Origin: SABI01 sp964453215
Lineage (GTDB): Bacteria; Spirochaetota; Spirochaetia; Sphaerochaetales; Sphaerochaetaceae
Length of the DNA stretch: 29,522 nucleotides
Direction of reading: 5' to 3'
NCBI GenBank assembly: GCA_964453215.1
Contig: CAYVRR010000023.1
Span: 1 to 29,522, forward strand
Shown here: one piece after another, positions 15,421 through 22,790 of the stretch
Numbering within the stretch: the stretch's first letter is position 1
How the letters are laid out: each line of letters starts with the position of its first letter
Made by a program: the position numbers and the translations under genes
Notes under the pieces: model-generated
What the model was told of the DNA's origin: nothing
The model's database searches: none
What the model saw: the letters and a program-made list of their open reading frames with translations, nothing else

Positions 15421-16059
15421 TTAGGTGTAATAGGTTACTATCTTTTCTAGTGGCTCTCGTATCTTCTCTCTCACCTCTTCATCGGGGTAGCCAAAGGGAA
15501 TAACGAGAGCTACTTGCCAATTATCTGTATCAATGCCCAGTATGTTGGCAACTTTATCTTCATCAAATCCTTCAATAGCACAACTTTGAATGCCCATCGT
15601 AACAGCAATATTCATCATGTTAGCAGCTGCGATATAGCATTGACTTTTAGACCATGAATTGACTCGATCCATCTCTTTGAGAAATGTATGGTATCCTATA
15701 TAATCTGCAATAAACTCTTCTAAAGTTCCTGGAAACCTCTCTCCCCTTTGCTTTACAAAGTCCCCATATGGTTCATATGATGCTTTTGTGAGTGCAGTAA
15801 TTACTATCGAAACAGGAGCTGTGAGTACAGATTCTTGATCAAAGCAGGCTGCTGTAAGTTTTTCTCTCAGTTGAGTATGTAGTACAACATGAAAAGCCCA
15901 TCCTTCTAACCCAAAAGAGGTGGGGCTTAAGCGTCCGCCTTCTAAAATTGCCTCAATAGATTCTTTTGAAAGGGGCTCATCTTTATATTTTTTACATGCA
16001 AATCTTCTATTCATCATCTCTAAAAAGTGGTCTTTGTTCATTTTTTCTCCATTGATCAT
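15421..16059 (-). CDS. Nitroreductase family FMN oxidoreductase
   Basis: Up to 212 residues of the NfsB/nitroreductase fold. The N-terminal RRFACKKYKDEPLS with the FMN-phosphate-binding basic residues and LEGGRLSPTSFGLEGWAFHV are characteristic, as is the C-terminal ALVIPFGYPDE. It would reduce nitro compounds or quinones with NAD(P)H in the cytoplasm; the natural substrate is unknown. The first ATG (16059) overlaps the stop of the upstream phosphorylase as TAATG but has no ribosome site; ATG at 16041 has GGAG five bases before it and is preferred, giving MNKDHFLEMMNRRF. It is the last gene of the minus-strand transporter unit. Confidence 0.92.
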   Translation of the reverse strand: MINGEKMNKDHFLEMMNRRFACKKYKDEPLSKESIEAILEGGRLSPTSFGLEGWAFHVVLHTQLREKLTAACFDQESVLTAPVSIVITALTKASYEPYGDFVKQRGERFPGTLEEFIADYIGYHTFLKEMDRVNSWSKSQCYIAAANMMNIAVTMGIQSCAIEGFDEDKVANILGIDTDNWQVALVIPFGYPDEEVREKIREPLEKIVTYYT

Positions 16060-16775
16060 TATGTAGTTGCTGTGTGAAGTGCGAGATGTATCATAGGCTC
16101 TAAAGCGCTCATTCTTCTTTCGTCCTCTAGACCCTCTCCTGTCACACAGCTATCTGTCATGGTAAGGATAGAGAGAGCTTTTTTCTTACTGTACGCTGAA
16201 GTGCAATAGAGTGCATGTGTTTCCATATCTTGCACAAGTGCTCCCATCCGTGCCCATCTTTTCCAACTCTGATCACCCAGGGCATTGTAGGATGAAAAGA
16301 TATCACTTGAGAAGACCATACCAGCATGAAACGGGGTGTGAAGAGAGTGGGCACAATCAACTGCTTTTTGAAAGAGCGAATAATCAACACAAGGGGAGTA
16401 TGTTCCTAGTAAGTTATATTGATGAGCAAAGTTGCTATCGGTACTTGCGCAAAGCGCAAGCACTATATCTCCTACATCTATATTCTCTTGCAGTCCTCCA
16501 CTTGTTCCAATGCGGATGATTGAATCAACTTCGTAATGACTAAAAAGTTCATAGCTATAAATCCCCATTGAGGGGCCACCCATTCCACTAGCCATTACAG
16601 TTACTTTTTTACCTTTAAAGAAGCCAGTAAATCCCATCATTCCTCTCACTCGAGTAATTTCTTTTGCACCTTCGAGAAAAGAGTGTGCTACCCAATGTGC
16701 TCGCTTGGGGTCTCCAGGTAGGAGTACTGTTTTGGCAATACTCCCTTTTGGAGCGCTATTGTGTGGTGTCATCAA
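16059..16775 (-). CDS. DeoD-type purine nucleoside phosphorylase, divergent copy 2
   Basis: 238 residues, alignable end to end with copy 1: VLLPGDPKRAHWVAHSFLEG, VRGMMGFTGFFKGKK, GMGGPSMGIYSYEL, and the catalytic TMTDSCVTGE Asp with the following DERR Arg. Two active-site regions differ: RIGTSGG has Thr where DeoD has the phosphate-site Ser, and QDMETHALY has Asp-Met-Glu in place of Glu-Met-Glu. It may therefore prefer other nucleosides. The longest frame starts at TTG 16775, but ATG 16772 fits better (GGAG seven bases before) and overlaps the permease stop as TGATG, so it is translationally coupled to the transporter. This ties it to whatever the transporter imports. Confidence 0.9.
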   Translation of the reverse strand: MMTPHNSAPKGSIAKTVLLPGDPKRAHWVAHSFLEGAKEITRVRGMMGFTGFFKGKKVTVMASGMGGPSMGIYSYELFSHYEVDSIIRIGTSGGLQENIDVGDIVLALCASTDSNFAHQYNLLGTYSPCVDYSLFQKAVDCAHSLHTPFHAGMVFSSDIFSSYNALGDQSWKRWARMGALVQDMETHALYCTSAYSKKKALSILTMTDSCVTGEGLEDERRMSALEPMIHLALHTATT

Positions 16776-17680
16776 GAAGCTCCTTTTAGATATGGTTTTC
16801 CATTAGCTCGAGGCGCGTAGTTTTTACCACTAAAGACAACAAGTGCAATGAGGGTAATAACGTATGGAAGGATATTAAATACTTCAGAAGGTAATACACG
16901 AAGAGATGGGAAGTTGTTTGCAATAATTGCAAATGCTTGTGCTGTTCCAAAAAGGAAAGCTGCAAAGGTTACTCCCACAGGGCGCCATCTGCCAAAAGAG
17001 ACAGCGGCGAGAGCAATAAATCCTCTTCCGTTAATAGTGTTAGATGTGTATTGAATAGTTTGAGTTAAGACAATGCACCCTCCAGCGAGTCCTGCAAGGA
17101 GGCCACTTGTGAGAACTGCGATGTATCGGATTCTTTTTACGTTAATTCCAACACTATCTGCAGCATGAGGATGTTCTCCGCATGCCCTTAGGTGCATTCC
17201 AAATGGAAGTTTGTAGAGGACAAACCATGCAATAAGAACCACAGCTATTGCAATGTAGGCAGTAGGGTAAATACCTAATCTATCTGTTTGCATTCCCATT
17301 CTAAACTCTCTTGTTCTGTCGGCATTAAATAATATTTGTGCAACAAATATGGTAGCACCATCTGCTAATAGGTTAATACCTGTTCCACTGATAGTTTGAT
17401 CTGCATTCAAATTGATTGCAGCTGCTGCATGGATGAGGGAAAAGAGTGCTCCAATAGAGGCTCCAATTGCAAGGGATAACCAAATAGAGGGAGTTCCCAT
17501 CCCAGCACTTTCCATTAACACGTGAGCAGATGCTGCTGCACATGCACCAACTCCCATTAATCCTTCGAGAGCAATATTTACTACCCCTGATTTTTCACTA
17601 ATCATCCCACCCACAGCTGTGATGAGAATAGGGGAGACAATCATTAAGATGGAGGGAATCATACTTATAAATGTGTTCAT
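16772..17680 (-). CDS. Nucleoside ABC transporter permease (second permease, YufQ/NupQ-like)
   Basis: 302 residues, mostly hydrophobic, with about eight to nine membrane segments. Conserved features of the BPD_transp_2 group: GGMISEKSGVVNIALEGLM (24-42), INLNADQTISGTGINLLADG, the cytoplasmic LRACGEHPHAADSVGINV loop expected to contact the ATPase, and GRGFIALAAVSFGRWRP. It forms the membrane channel with the adjacent permease. ATG at 17680 overlaps the upstream permease stop as ATGA. It corresponds to the partial permease at 28546 in the other operon. Confidence 0.92.
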   Translation of the reverse strand: MNTFISMIPSILMIVSPILITAVGGMISEKSGVVNIALEGLMGVGACAAASAHVLMESAGMGTPSIWLSLAIGASIGALFSLIHAAAAINLNADQTISGTGINLLADGATIFVAQILFNADRTREFRMGMQTDRLGIYPTAYIAIAVVLIAWFVLYKLPFGMHLRACGEHPHAADSVGINVKRIRYIAVLTSGLLAGLAGGCIVLTQTIQYTSNTINGRGFIALAAVSFGRWRPVGVTFAAFLFGTAQAFAIIANNFPSLRVLPSEVFNILPYVITLIALVVFSGKNYAPRANGKPYLKGAS

Positions 17681-18795
17681 GAGTTAAGAACCTCCCTTTG
17701 GAGTTGTCGTTTATTTCGCCATGCAAGGTAGATTGCTATCGCAGAGCGTAGGGCAATAAATACTACAATGAGTCCTTGAATAATGAAGGTGATTTCTTTT
17801 GGTATTTGCTTACCTTGCATAAGTGCTTGGGAGTTTTTTAATAGACCAAATAAGAATCCTGCGAGCATGGTGCCAACAGCTGTACTATTACCAACAAGGG
17901 CTACAGCGATTCCATTGAATCCGTAGTTGTCCATTCCAGCAAGAACCCTGCCATAACGGAAGGAGCCGAGGGCAACAATCCCTCCAGCTAGTCCTGCAAA
18001 TGCTCCAGCTATTGCCATTGAGATTGAAATGCTTTTTACCACAGGTATTCCACTACACCTTGCAGCTTCTTTATTAAACCCTGTTGCCCTTAGGCCAAAT
18101 CCTAAGTTAGTTTTTTCCATGATAAACCAGTAGATGATGATAGCAATTATCATTAAGAAAAATCCGTTATTTAACATAGAATTGTTTGTGATAGTTTGGA
18201 AAAAGGAGTTATTTAAAAGTGCAGTTGTTGGAAAGTTTTCAGTTTTATAGGTTGTTGCACCAGGAAGTTGCAAACTAATAATTCTCGATACATAGAGTGC
18301 AACATAGTTTAACATAATCGTTGAAACAACTTCCGACACTTCATATTTTGCTTTAAGGATTCCTACTATTCCCCCCCAAAGTGCACCAATAACCATAGCT
18401 CCAAGTATTGCTAAGACCCAGTGTAGTAGGGGTATTTGAGGTCCTAGAAGGGCAATTACCTGAGCAACAGTTAAGCCCATAATATATTGTCCTTCTCCTC
18501 CAATATTAAATAAGCCAGCTCTCGCAGCAAAGGCCATTGATAGTCCGCAGAGAATAAAAGGGACACTATAATTTAATGTCTCTCCAATGTATCGAATGTT
18601 CATCTTCCCATTATCTATATTAAACCCAGAGAGGGCTTGTAGAATTGCTTTATACATGTTCAATGGGTTTTTCCCAACAATGGCAACAAGTATTGTTCCC
18701 ATGAGAAACCCTAAAAGGACAACGAGTACCGATACAGCTCCATCACTTGTTAGGAGACGATTTGTAAGAGAGAGTTGTTTATCTTTAGTTTTCAC
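17677..18795 (-). CDS. Nucleoside ABC transporter permease (first permease, YufP/NupP-like)
   Basis: 372 residues, hydrophobic, with about ten membrane segments. Family marks: AFAARAGLFNIGGEGQYIMG, KAKYEVSEVVSTIMLNYVAL, LRATGFNKEAARCSGIPV (coupling loop) and GMDNYGFNGIAVALVGNS. Start GTG at 18795 has GGAGG upstream and overlaps the ATPase stop as GTGA. It pairs with the permease that follows. The counterpart in the other operon is 27455-28549, and this one has a longer periplasmic stretch after the coupling region. Confidence 0.92.
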   Translation of the reverse strand: MKTKDKQLSLTNRLLTSDGAVSVLVVLLGFLMGTILVAIVGKNPLNMYKAILQALSGFNIDNGKMNIRYIGETLNYSVPFILCGLSMAFAARAGLFNIGGEGQYIMGLTVAQVIALLGPQIPLLHWVLAILGAMVIGALWGGIVGILKAKYEVSEVVSTIMLNYVALYVSRIISLQLPGATTYKTENFPTTALLNNSFFQTITNNSMLNNGFFLMIIAIIIYWFIMEKTNLGFGLRATGFNKEAARCSGIPVVKSISISMAIAGAFAGLAGGIVALGSFRYGRVLAGMDNYGFNGIAVALVGNSTAVGTMLAGFLFGLLKNSQALMQGKQIPKEITFIIQGLIVVFIALRSAIAIYLAWRNKRQLQREVLNS

Positions 18796-20324
18796 ACCTT
18801 TCCTCCATCCTTTTTAGATCCTGCCATCATCATTCCAATCTCTCTTTCAGTTACTTCGCCTTGATTGAAGATTCCAACAATAGCCCCTTTGCTGATAGTA
18901 GCTATGCGATCACACAGGTTCATTATCTCATCAAGTTCAAAAGAGATAAGGAGGATGGCCCTCCCTTTATCCCTCTCTTCAATAATTCGTTTTCGTATAT
19001 ATTCAATAGCTCCAACATCGAGTCCTCGAGTTGGCTGTGCAACAAGGAGTACGTGGGGAGAGAGGTGAATTTCTCTTGCAACAATAGTTTTTTGTTGGTT
19101 TCCTCCCGATAAACTTCCAGCTCGTGTTTTACTCCCCTGTCCTGCTCTAATGTCAAAATCTTTAATAAGCATATCTGCATCTTTTATCATGAGGGTTTCA
19201 TCAAGGATCCCATATTTTTTACTATATGGGGGTGTATAGTAGTTCTTTAGGGCGCAGTTTTCACTAATAGAGAAATCACTTATAAGGCCATGTTTTTGTC
19301 TATCTTCTGGAATATGGCCAAGTCCCAATTCTATTCGTTTACGAATAGTGAGATTGGTGATGTCTATTCCATCTAGAAGGATTGTTCCACTGCTTACAGG
19401 AGAGAGACCTGATAACCCATTTAAGAGCTCAGTTTGTCCATTTCCATCAACTCCAGCAATTCCTACAATTTCTCCTTTATGAACATCAATTGAGAAATCT
19501 TTTACTTTATTATGTCCACTTTGATCTGCTACATTGAGATTCTCTATAGAGAGGACAACTTCTCCTATTTTCGGAGGTTTTTTCTCAATCTCAAATTGTA
19601 CTGCTCTTCCCACCATCATCTCTGCTAAGTGTTGTTCGCTCACTGATTCAACATCTACGGTACCAATATATTTGCCTCTTCGTAAGACGGTGCATCGGTC
19701 AGCTACAGCTTTAATCTCTTTGAGTTTATGGGTAATTAATACAATTGTTTTCCCTTCAGTTTTAAGGCGTCTGATTATTTCAATTAATTCATCTATTTCT
19801 TGAGGGGTAAGGACGGCAGTTGGCTCGTCAAATATGATGATATTTGCATTTCTATAGAGAGTCTTAAGTATTTCAACACGCTGTTGAGCACTTACTGAGA
19901 TATCATCAATGAGAGATTTTGGATCAACTTGGAGTCCATACTTGGTGGAGAGGGTGGCAACTCTTTTTTCAGCTTTTTTAATGTTAAGAAGTCCAAAGCT
20001 ATTTTTTGGTTCCATCCCAAGTACAATGTTTTCAGTTACACTGTAGTTGTGGACAAGTTTGAAGTGTTGATGAACCATTCCGATACCTAGGTCGGTTGCA
20101 ACATTTGGGTCTTTAATAGTAACTGGTTTTCCATCTATTTTAATGGTTCCACTATCTGCATTATACGAGCCAAAAAGAATCGACATCAGTGTTGACTTAC
20201 CTGCTCCGTTTTCACCTAAGAGGGCATGGACTTCCCCCTTTTCAACGTTGAAGGTTACTTTATCATTGGCAACTACTCCTGGAAACGTTTTTGTAATGCC
20301 CTTCATCTCAATGGCATACTCCAC
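18792..20324 (-). CDS. Nucleoside ABC transporter ATPase with two ABC domains (YufO/NupO-like)
   Basis: 510 residues with two nucleotide-binding domains. Domain 1 has Walker A GENGAGKST (37-45), Q-loop MVHQHFKL, a variant signature ISVSAQQRVEIL and Walker B IIIFDEPTAVL. Domain 2 has a degenerate Walker A (GVDGNGQTE), a full signature LSGGNQQK, and a variant Walker B LLVAQPTRGLDVGA with Gln for the usual Asp-Glu. This asymmetry is normal for ribose/nucleoside importers. Start is GTG at 20324 with GGAGG eight to nine bases before it. It lies 105 bases after the binding protein, with a hairpin between (20377-20402). Confidence 0.95.
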   Translation of the reverse strand: MEYAIEMKGITKTFPGVVANDKVTFNVEKGEVHALLGENGAGKSTLMSILFGSYNADSGTIKIDGKPVTIKDPNVATDLGIGMVHQHFKLVHNYSVTENIVLGMEPKNSFGLLNIKKAEKRVATLSTKYGLQVDPKSLIDDISVSAQQRVEILKTLYRNANIIIFDEPTAVLTPQEIDELIEIIRRLKTEGKTIVLITHKLKEIKAVADRCTVLRRGKYIGTVDVESVSEQHLAEMMVGRAVQFEIEKKPPKIGEVVLSIENLNVADQSGHNKVKDFSIDVHKGEIVGIAGVDGNGQTELLNGLSGLSPVSSGTILLDGIDITNLTIRKRIELGLGHIPEDRQKHGLISDFSISENCALKNYYTPPYSKKYGILDETLMIKDADMLIKDFDIRAGQGSKTRAGSLSGGNQQKTIVAREIHLSPHVLLVAQPTRGLDVGAIEYIRKRIIEERDKGRAILLISFELDEIMNLCDRIATISKGAIVGIFNQGEVTEREIGMMMAGSKKDGGKV

Positions 20325-20376
20325 TGTAATTCCTCCAATTTCTTTGTTTTTATTCTATTACATTATATATACGAGT

Positions 20377-20402
20377 AGTGCGCCGAAAAAGACCGGCGCA
20401 CT
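20377..20402 (-). other. Intercistronic hairpin between binding protein and ATPase (operon 1)
   Basis: A perfect 9-base stem AGTGCGCCG/CGGCGCACT with an 8-base loop. No T-run follows on the minus strand, so it is more likely an mRNA 3'-end stabiliser or partial terminator that keeps binding-protein mRNA abundant than a full stop. Confidence 0.65.
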
Positions 20403-20429
20403 ATTAATTGTATGCCTTATGATTTCTTT

Positions 20430-21530
20430 TTAGTCGTCTAATGCTGACAAACCTGCAGGAACAGCTTTATTTGCTAATGCTTCTTTATAGGTGCCATAAA
20501 TTTTGATTGTGCCATTGATAATATCTTTTTTTGCACTTTCAATTGCTTTTACCACCTCAGGTTTTAGTTCTGGGTTAGCTTGTGAATAGCCAACACCATC
20601 ATCTGCCATCACCATCTTTACAACTTTACCTGTGAATGTCCCATCTTCTACTGCATTAAGGGAGTAGATTGAGGAGTTTTCAACTTTTTTCAACATAGAG
20701 GTAAGAACTGCAGATTTTTTGCCTTCATAAATACCATCTTCATATTGGTCGCTATCAACACCAATTGCCCAGACGTTTTTACCTTGTAGGCGATACTCTT
20801 TTGCTTGAGCGATAGTTCCGTTTCCAGTTCCACCAGCTGCTGAGAATATTGCATATACTCCACTGTCATACCAGTTTTTTGCTTGTGCTTTGGCTAATTC
20901 TGGTTTTCCCCAGTCATTAGCATAGTAATCTACTACTTCAGCGTTTGGAAATACTGATTTAATTCCTTGGATATAACCCATTTCGAATTTTGTGATTGTT
21001 CCACCTGGAACTCCCCCAATAAATCCAAATTTTGGATTCTTTATCCCTTCTGATTTTGCTTGAAGAGCAGCTGCAAGACCAACAAGGTATGACCCCTCTT
21101 CTTCAGAGTAGATGAATTCCATTACATTGGGTTGTCCTACCCAGTTTACATCAACAATGACAAATTTTTGATCTGGGTACATAGGAGCAACTTCACCTAA
21201 TGCATCTGCCCAGGTAAACCCGGTAACCATGATTACATCATACTCTTCATCTGCTGCTTGTTTGAGGTTTGGAATATACATATCTTGTGTTTGTGCAGTA
21301 ACTACATCATAGTATTTTCCTCTGTTTACTGTTGTTTTAAGATCATCGCCATAAAACTCTACAATTCCTCTCCAAGCGGCTGCATTAAATGATTTATCAT
21401 CAATTCCTGTAGCATCAGTAAGCAAGCGAATTGTAGGGGTTGGATCTGTACTCACAGCTTCTTTGCCACCAGAAGCAAATACAAATGCCCCTAAAAGCAT
21501 AATAACGGTAATAATGAGAATTTTTTTCAT
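20430..21530 (-). CDS. BMP-family nucleoside-binding protein (operon 1)
   Basis: 366 residues of the BMP/PnrA/TmpC family. A signal peptide MKKILIITVIMLLGAFVFA is followed by SGGKEA with no cysteine, so it should be a free periplasmic protein, not a lipoprotein. The family motif IDDKSFN is at 43-49, followed by TGFTWADAL, GFIGGVPGG, AIFSAAGGTGNG and AIGVDSDQYEDG, which line the nucleoside pocket in relatives. It delivers (purine) nucleosides to the permeases encoded downstream. A strong AGGAGG precedes ATG at 21530. It is the first gene of the operon, behind the promoter at 21570-21598. Confidence 0.94.
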   Translation of the reverse strand: MKKILIITVIMLLGAFVFASGGKEAVSTDPTPTIRLLTDATGIDDKSFNAAAWRGIVEFYGDDLKTTVNRGKYYDVVTAQTQDMYIPNLKQAADEEYDVIMVTGFTWADALGEVAPMYPDQKFVIVDVNWVGQPNVMEFIYSEEEGSYLVGLAAALQAKSEGIKNPKFGFIGGVPGGTITKFEMGYIQGIKSVFPNAEVVDYYANDWGKPELAKAQAKNWYDSGVYAIFSAAGGTGNGTIAQAKEYRLQGKNVWAIGVDSDQYEDGIYEGKKSAVLTSMLKKVENSSIYSLNAVEDGTFTGKVVKMVMADDGVGYSQANPELKPEVVKAIESAKKDIINGTIKIYGTYKEALANKAVPAGLSALDD

Positions 21531-21569
21531 TTGTTCCTCCTAGAACGCATGTTGTGTTAAGACACTGCT

Positions 21570-21598
21570 ATTGTACCAAGGTTTAGGGTATTTGGAAA
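21570..21598 (-). promoter_or_regulatory. Putative promoter of nucleoside transporter operon 1
   Basis: On the minus strand TTTCCA (21593-21598), a 17-base spacer and TACAAT (21570-21575), which is preceded by TGG and so forms an extended -10. The start would be near 21563, at an imperfect GTGT-4-ACAC repeat (21554-21565). It lies immediately after the T-run of the hairpin at 21601-21632. Confidence 0.5.
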
Positions 21599-21600
21599 GA

Positions 21601-21632
21601 AAGAAAAAAAGAAAACACCCTCATAAGGGGTG
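21601..21632 (-). terminator. Rho-independent terminator-like hairpin (minus strand)
   Basis: On the minus strand CACCC-TTATGA-type loop-GGGTG (21616-21632) is followed by TTTTCTTTTTTTCTT. It ends whatever is transcribed from the 21640-21720 stretch and separates it from the operon 1 promoter. Confidence 0.65.
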
Positions 21633-21690
21633 CCTTGTCATAGGCGACTCGCCAAGTGTGGTAAGCGTAAGCTACTATACCCAAAATATT
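21633..21690 (-). other. Candidate structured RNA element of unknown type
   Basis: Between two terminator-like hairpins lies a GC-richer stretch with a perfect palindrome GGCGAGTCGCC (21643-21653), enclosed by CTTG/CAAG, and a smaller hairpin GTAGC-TTAC-GC(T)TAC (about 21661-21675). It stands out from the AT-rich surroundings. It could be a small RNA ending at the 21601-21632 terminator, or the remnant of a leader control element. It does not match a purine, TPP, preQ1 or c-di-GMP riboswitch that I can recall. Confidence 0.35.
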
Positions 21691-21723
21691 ACTTTGTTTA
21701 TCTGATTACGATGTATTAATAGC

Positions 21724-21762
21724 TAAAAAAGCCTCTAATCTCTTAGTAGAAATAACAGGCTT
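21724..21762 (-). terminator. Probable terminator of the NUDIX gene
   Basis: On the minus strand AAGCCT (21757-21762) pairs with AGGCTT (21729-21734), enclosing CTAA-GAGA-TTAG, followed by TTTT. It lies about 50 bases after the NUDIX stop. The outer loop is large, so efficiency is uncertain. Confidence 0.45.
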
Positions 21763-21810
21763 ATTGATTATGAAAATTATAGATTTGAAGTTTAAATAAG
21801 GTCTTTTATA

Positions 21811-22725
21811 CTATTTTTCAATAATATTCGATGAAATCATCTCCTCTCCATCAAAGATAAATTGACCATCAAACTCTTTCCCCTGTAAGGCAAGTGGAAT
21901 CCACAGGGCATCATCTGCCCACATCTTATCATACGGGAGAGATGTGATATCACACCAAAAAGGTTCAGCTTCATCTGTTTCAACTAAAGTTCCACTATAT
22001 TCATCTGCAAAGAAGACATATCCTCTCATAGCAAGGCCATCGCGGAATTGGAAGTTTAATCTCCCTTTATAGGTAACAGATGGGACGGAGATTCCAGTCT
22101 CTTCAGTAATTTCTCTCATCGCAGCTTCTGATGCCGTCTCCCCATCTTCGATGTGCCCACCTGGAGCATTAACAAGACCTTTTCCAAGACCTGTTTTTTT
22201 GTTGATAAGAAGTACCTTATCGTTATCAAAAAGGTATGTGAGTACTGCAACCTCTGTTGGCTCCCACTCATCCCAATCAATTTGGTTTACATCAAGGTAC
22301 TCATTAGCAGAAGAAATAACTTCTTCAACTATTTCCTCTTTTTCATCTTCAACATCTTTCATAAGTTCAGGGTGAGCTTCCTTAAAGCATGGGTCACAGA
22401 GGTTGTCATCAAAGTTTAAAATTTGAGTCCAAGAAAGTTTTGTGCTACACGATGGACAACTTGTTCTAAACAGGAGTATTCTATGCCTAAATGGATATGC
22501 AACTCCTATGGTAATCAACAGTCCAACGATGGCCAAATAATGGGGCCATCCTCTTGTGAGGATGATGACAATAAAAATCTGCCAAAGCATTGCTAATGAT
22601 GCAATAATAAGGGTTGCTAAGCGTTTTTTATAGCTTCTTGGGGCATGTTTCCTTTGCATGATGTTTACAACAAGGATAGCAATGAGAAACCAAAGATAGT
22701 TGTTTGCGATTGTTTCGAGTATCAT
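21811..22725 (-). CDS. Membrane-anchored zinc-finger NUDIX hydrolase, MTH1-like
   Basis: 304 residues with an unusual layout. Three membrane segments (about 8-22, 37-56, 61-79), with basic loops (QRKHAPRSYKKR and RHRILLFR) that place the rest in the cytoplasm; a four-cysteine zinc finger (C90, C93, C110, C113); an acidic linker (about 120-155); then a NUDIX domain with a perfect box from G190 to I212 (GX5EX7REUXEEXGU). The tail PYDKMWADDALWIPLALQGK and FDGQFIFDG resembles human MTH1 (the DMWPDDSYW region), which removes oxidised purine nucleoside triphosphates. Activity on 8-oxo-dGTP or a similar nucleotide is inferred. The only in-frame start is ATG 22725, which has no good ribosome site. 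It is divergent from deoC. Confidence 0.85.
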   Translation of the reverse strand: MILETIANNYLWFLIAILVVNIMQRKHAPRSYKKRLATLIIASLAMLWQIFIVIILTRGWPHYLAIVGLLITIGVAYPFRHRILLFRTSCPSCSTKLSWTQILNFDDNLCDPCFKEAHPELMKDVEDEKEEIVEEVISSANEYLDVNQIDWDEWEPTEVAVLTYLFDNDKVLLINKKTGLGKGLVNAPGGHIEDGETASEAAMREITEETGISVPSVTYKGRLNFQFRDGLAMRGYVFFADEYSGTLVETDEAEPFWCDITSLPYDKMWADDALWIPLALQGKEFDGQFIFDGEEMISSNIIEK

Positions 22726-22742
22726 AAGGTTGACATTAGCCT

Positions 22743-22764
22743 ACTTGATAGAGAAAAATCAAGT
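22743..22764. promoter_or_regulatory. Inverted repeat ACTTGAT/ATCAAGT between NUDIX gene and deoC
   Basis: Perfect 7-base arms separated by 8 bases, in the 113-base divergent space (22726-22838, if deoC starts at 22839). A TTGACA (22730-22735) lies just beside it on plus without a good -10. The shape and place suit an operator controlling one or both genes; no regulator gene is in the window. Confidence 0.4.
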
Positions 22765-22790
22765 GAATTCATATATAAGAAAAGAGAATT

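Noticed and set aside
18792..20324. Degenerate second ABC domain as a sign of a decaying gene
   Set aside because: The same changes (degenerate Walker A, QPTRGLD) occur in the paralogue and are normal for this transporter family.
21531..21600. Purine riboswitch before the transporter operon
   Set aside because: No ATATGG/TTTCTACC-like loop pair is present; only a promoter and a ribosome site were found. The 24658-24746 region was also checked with the same result.
21601..21690. Possible TPP riboswitch on plus (AAGGGGTGCC and GGTAAGCG strings)
   Set aside because: The CUGAGA and AAC-CUGAUC cores are absent, and no plus-strand gene follows.
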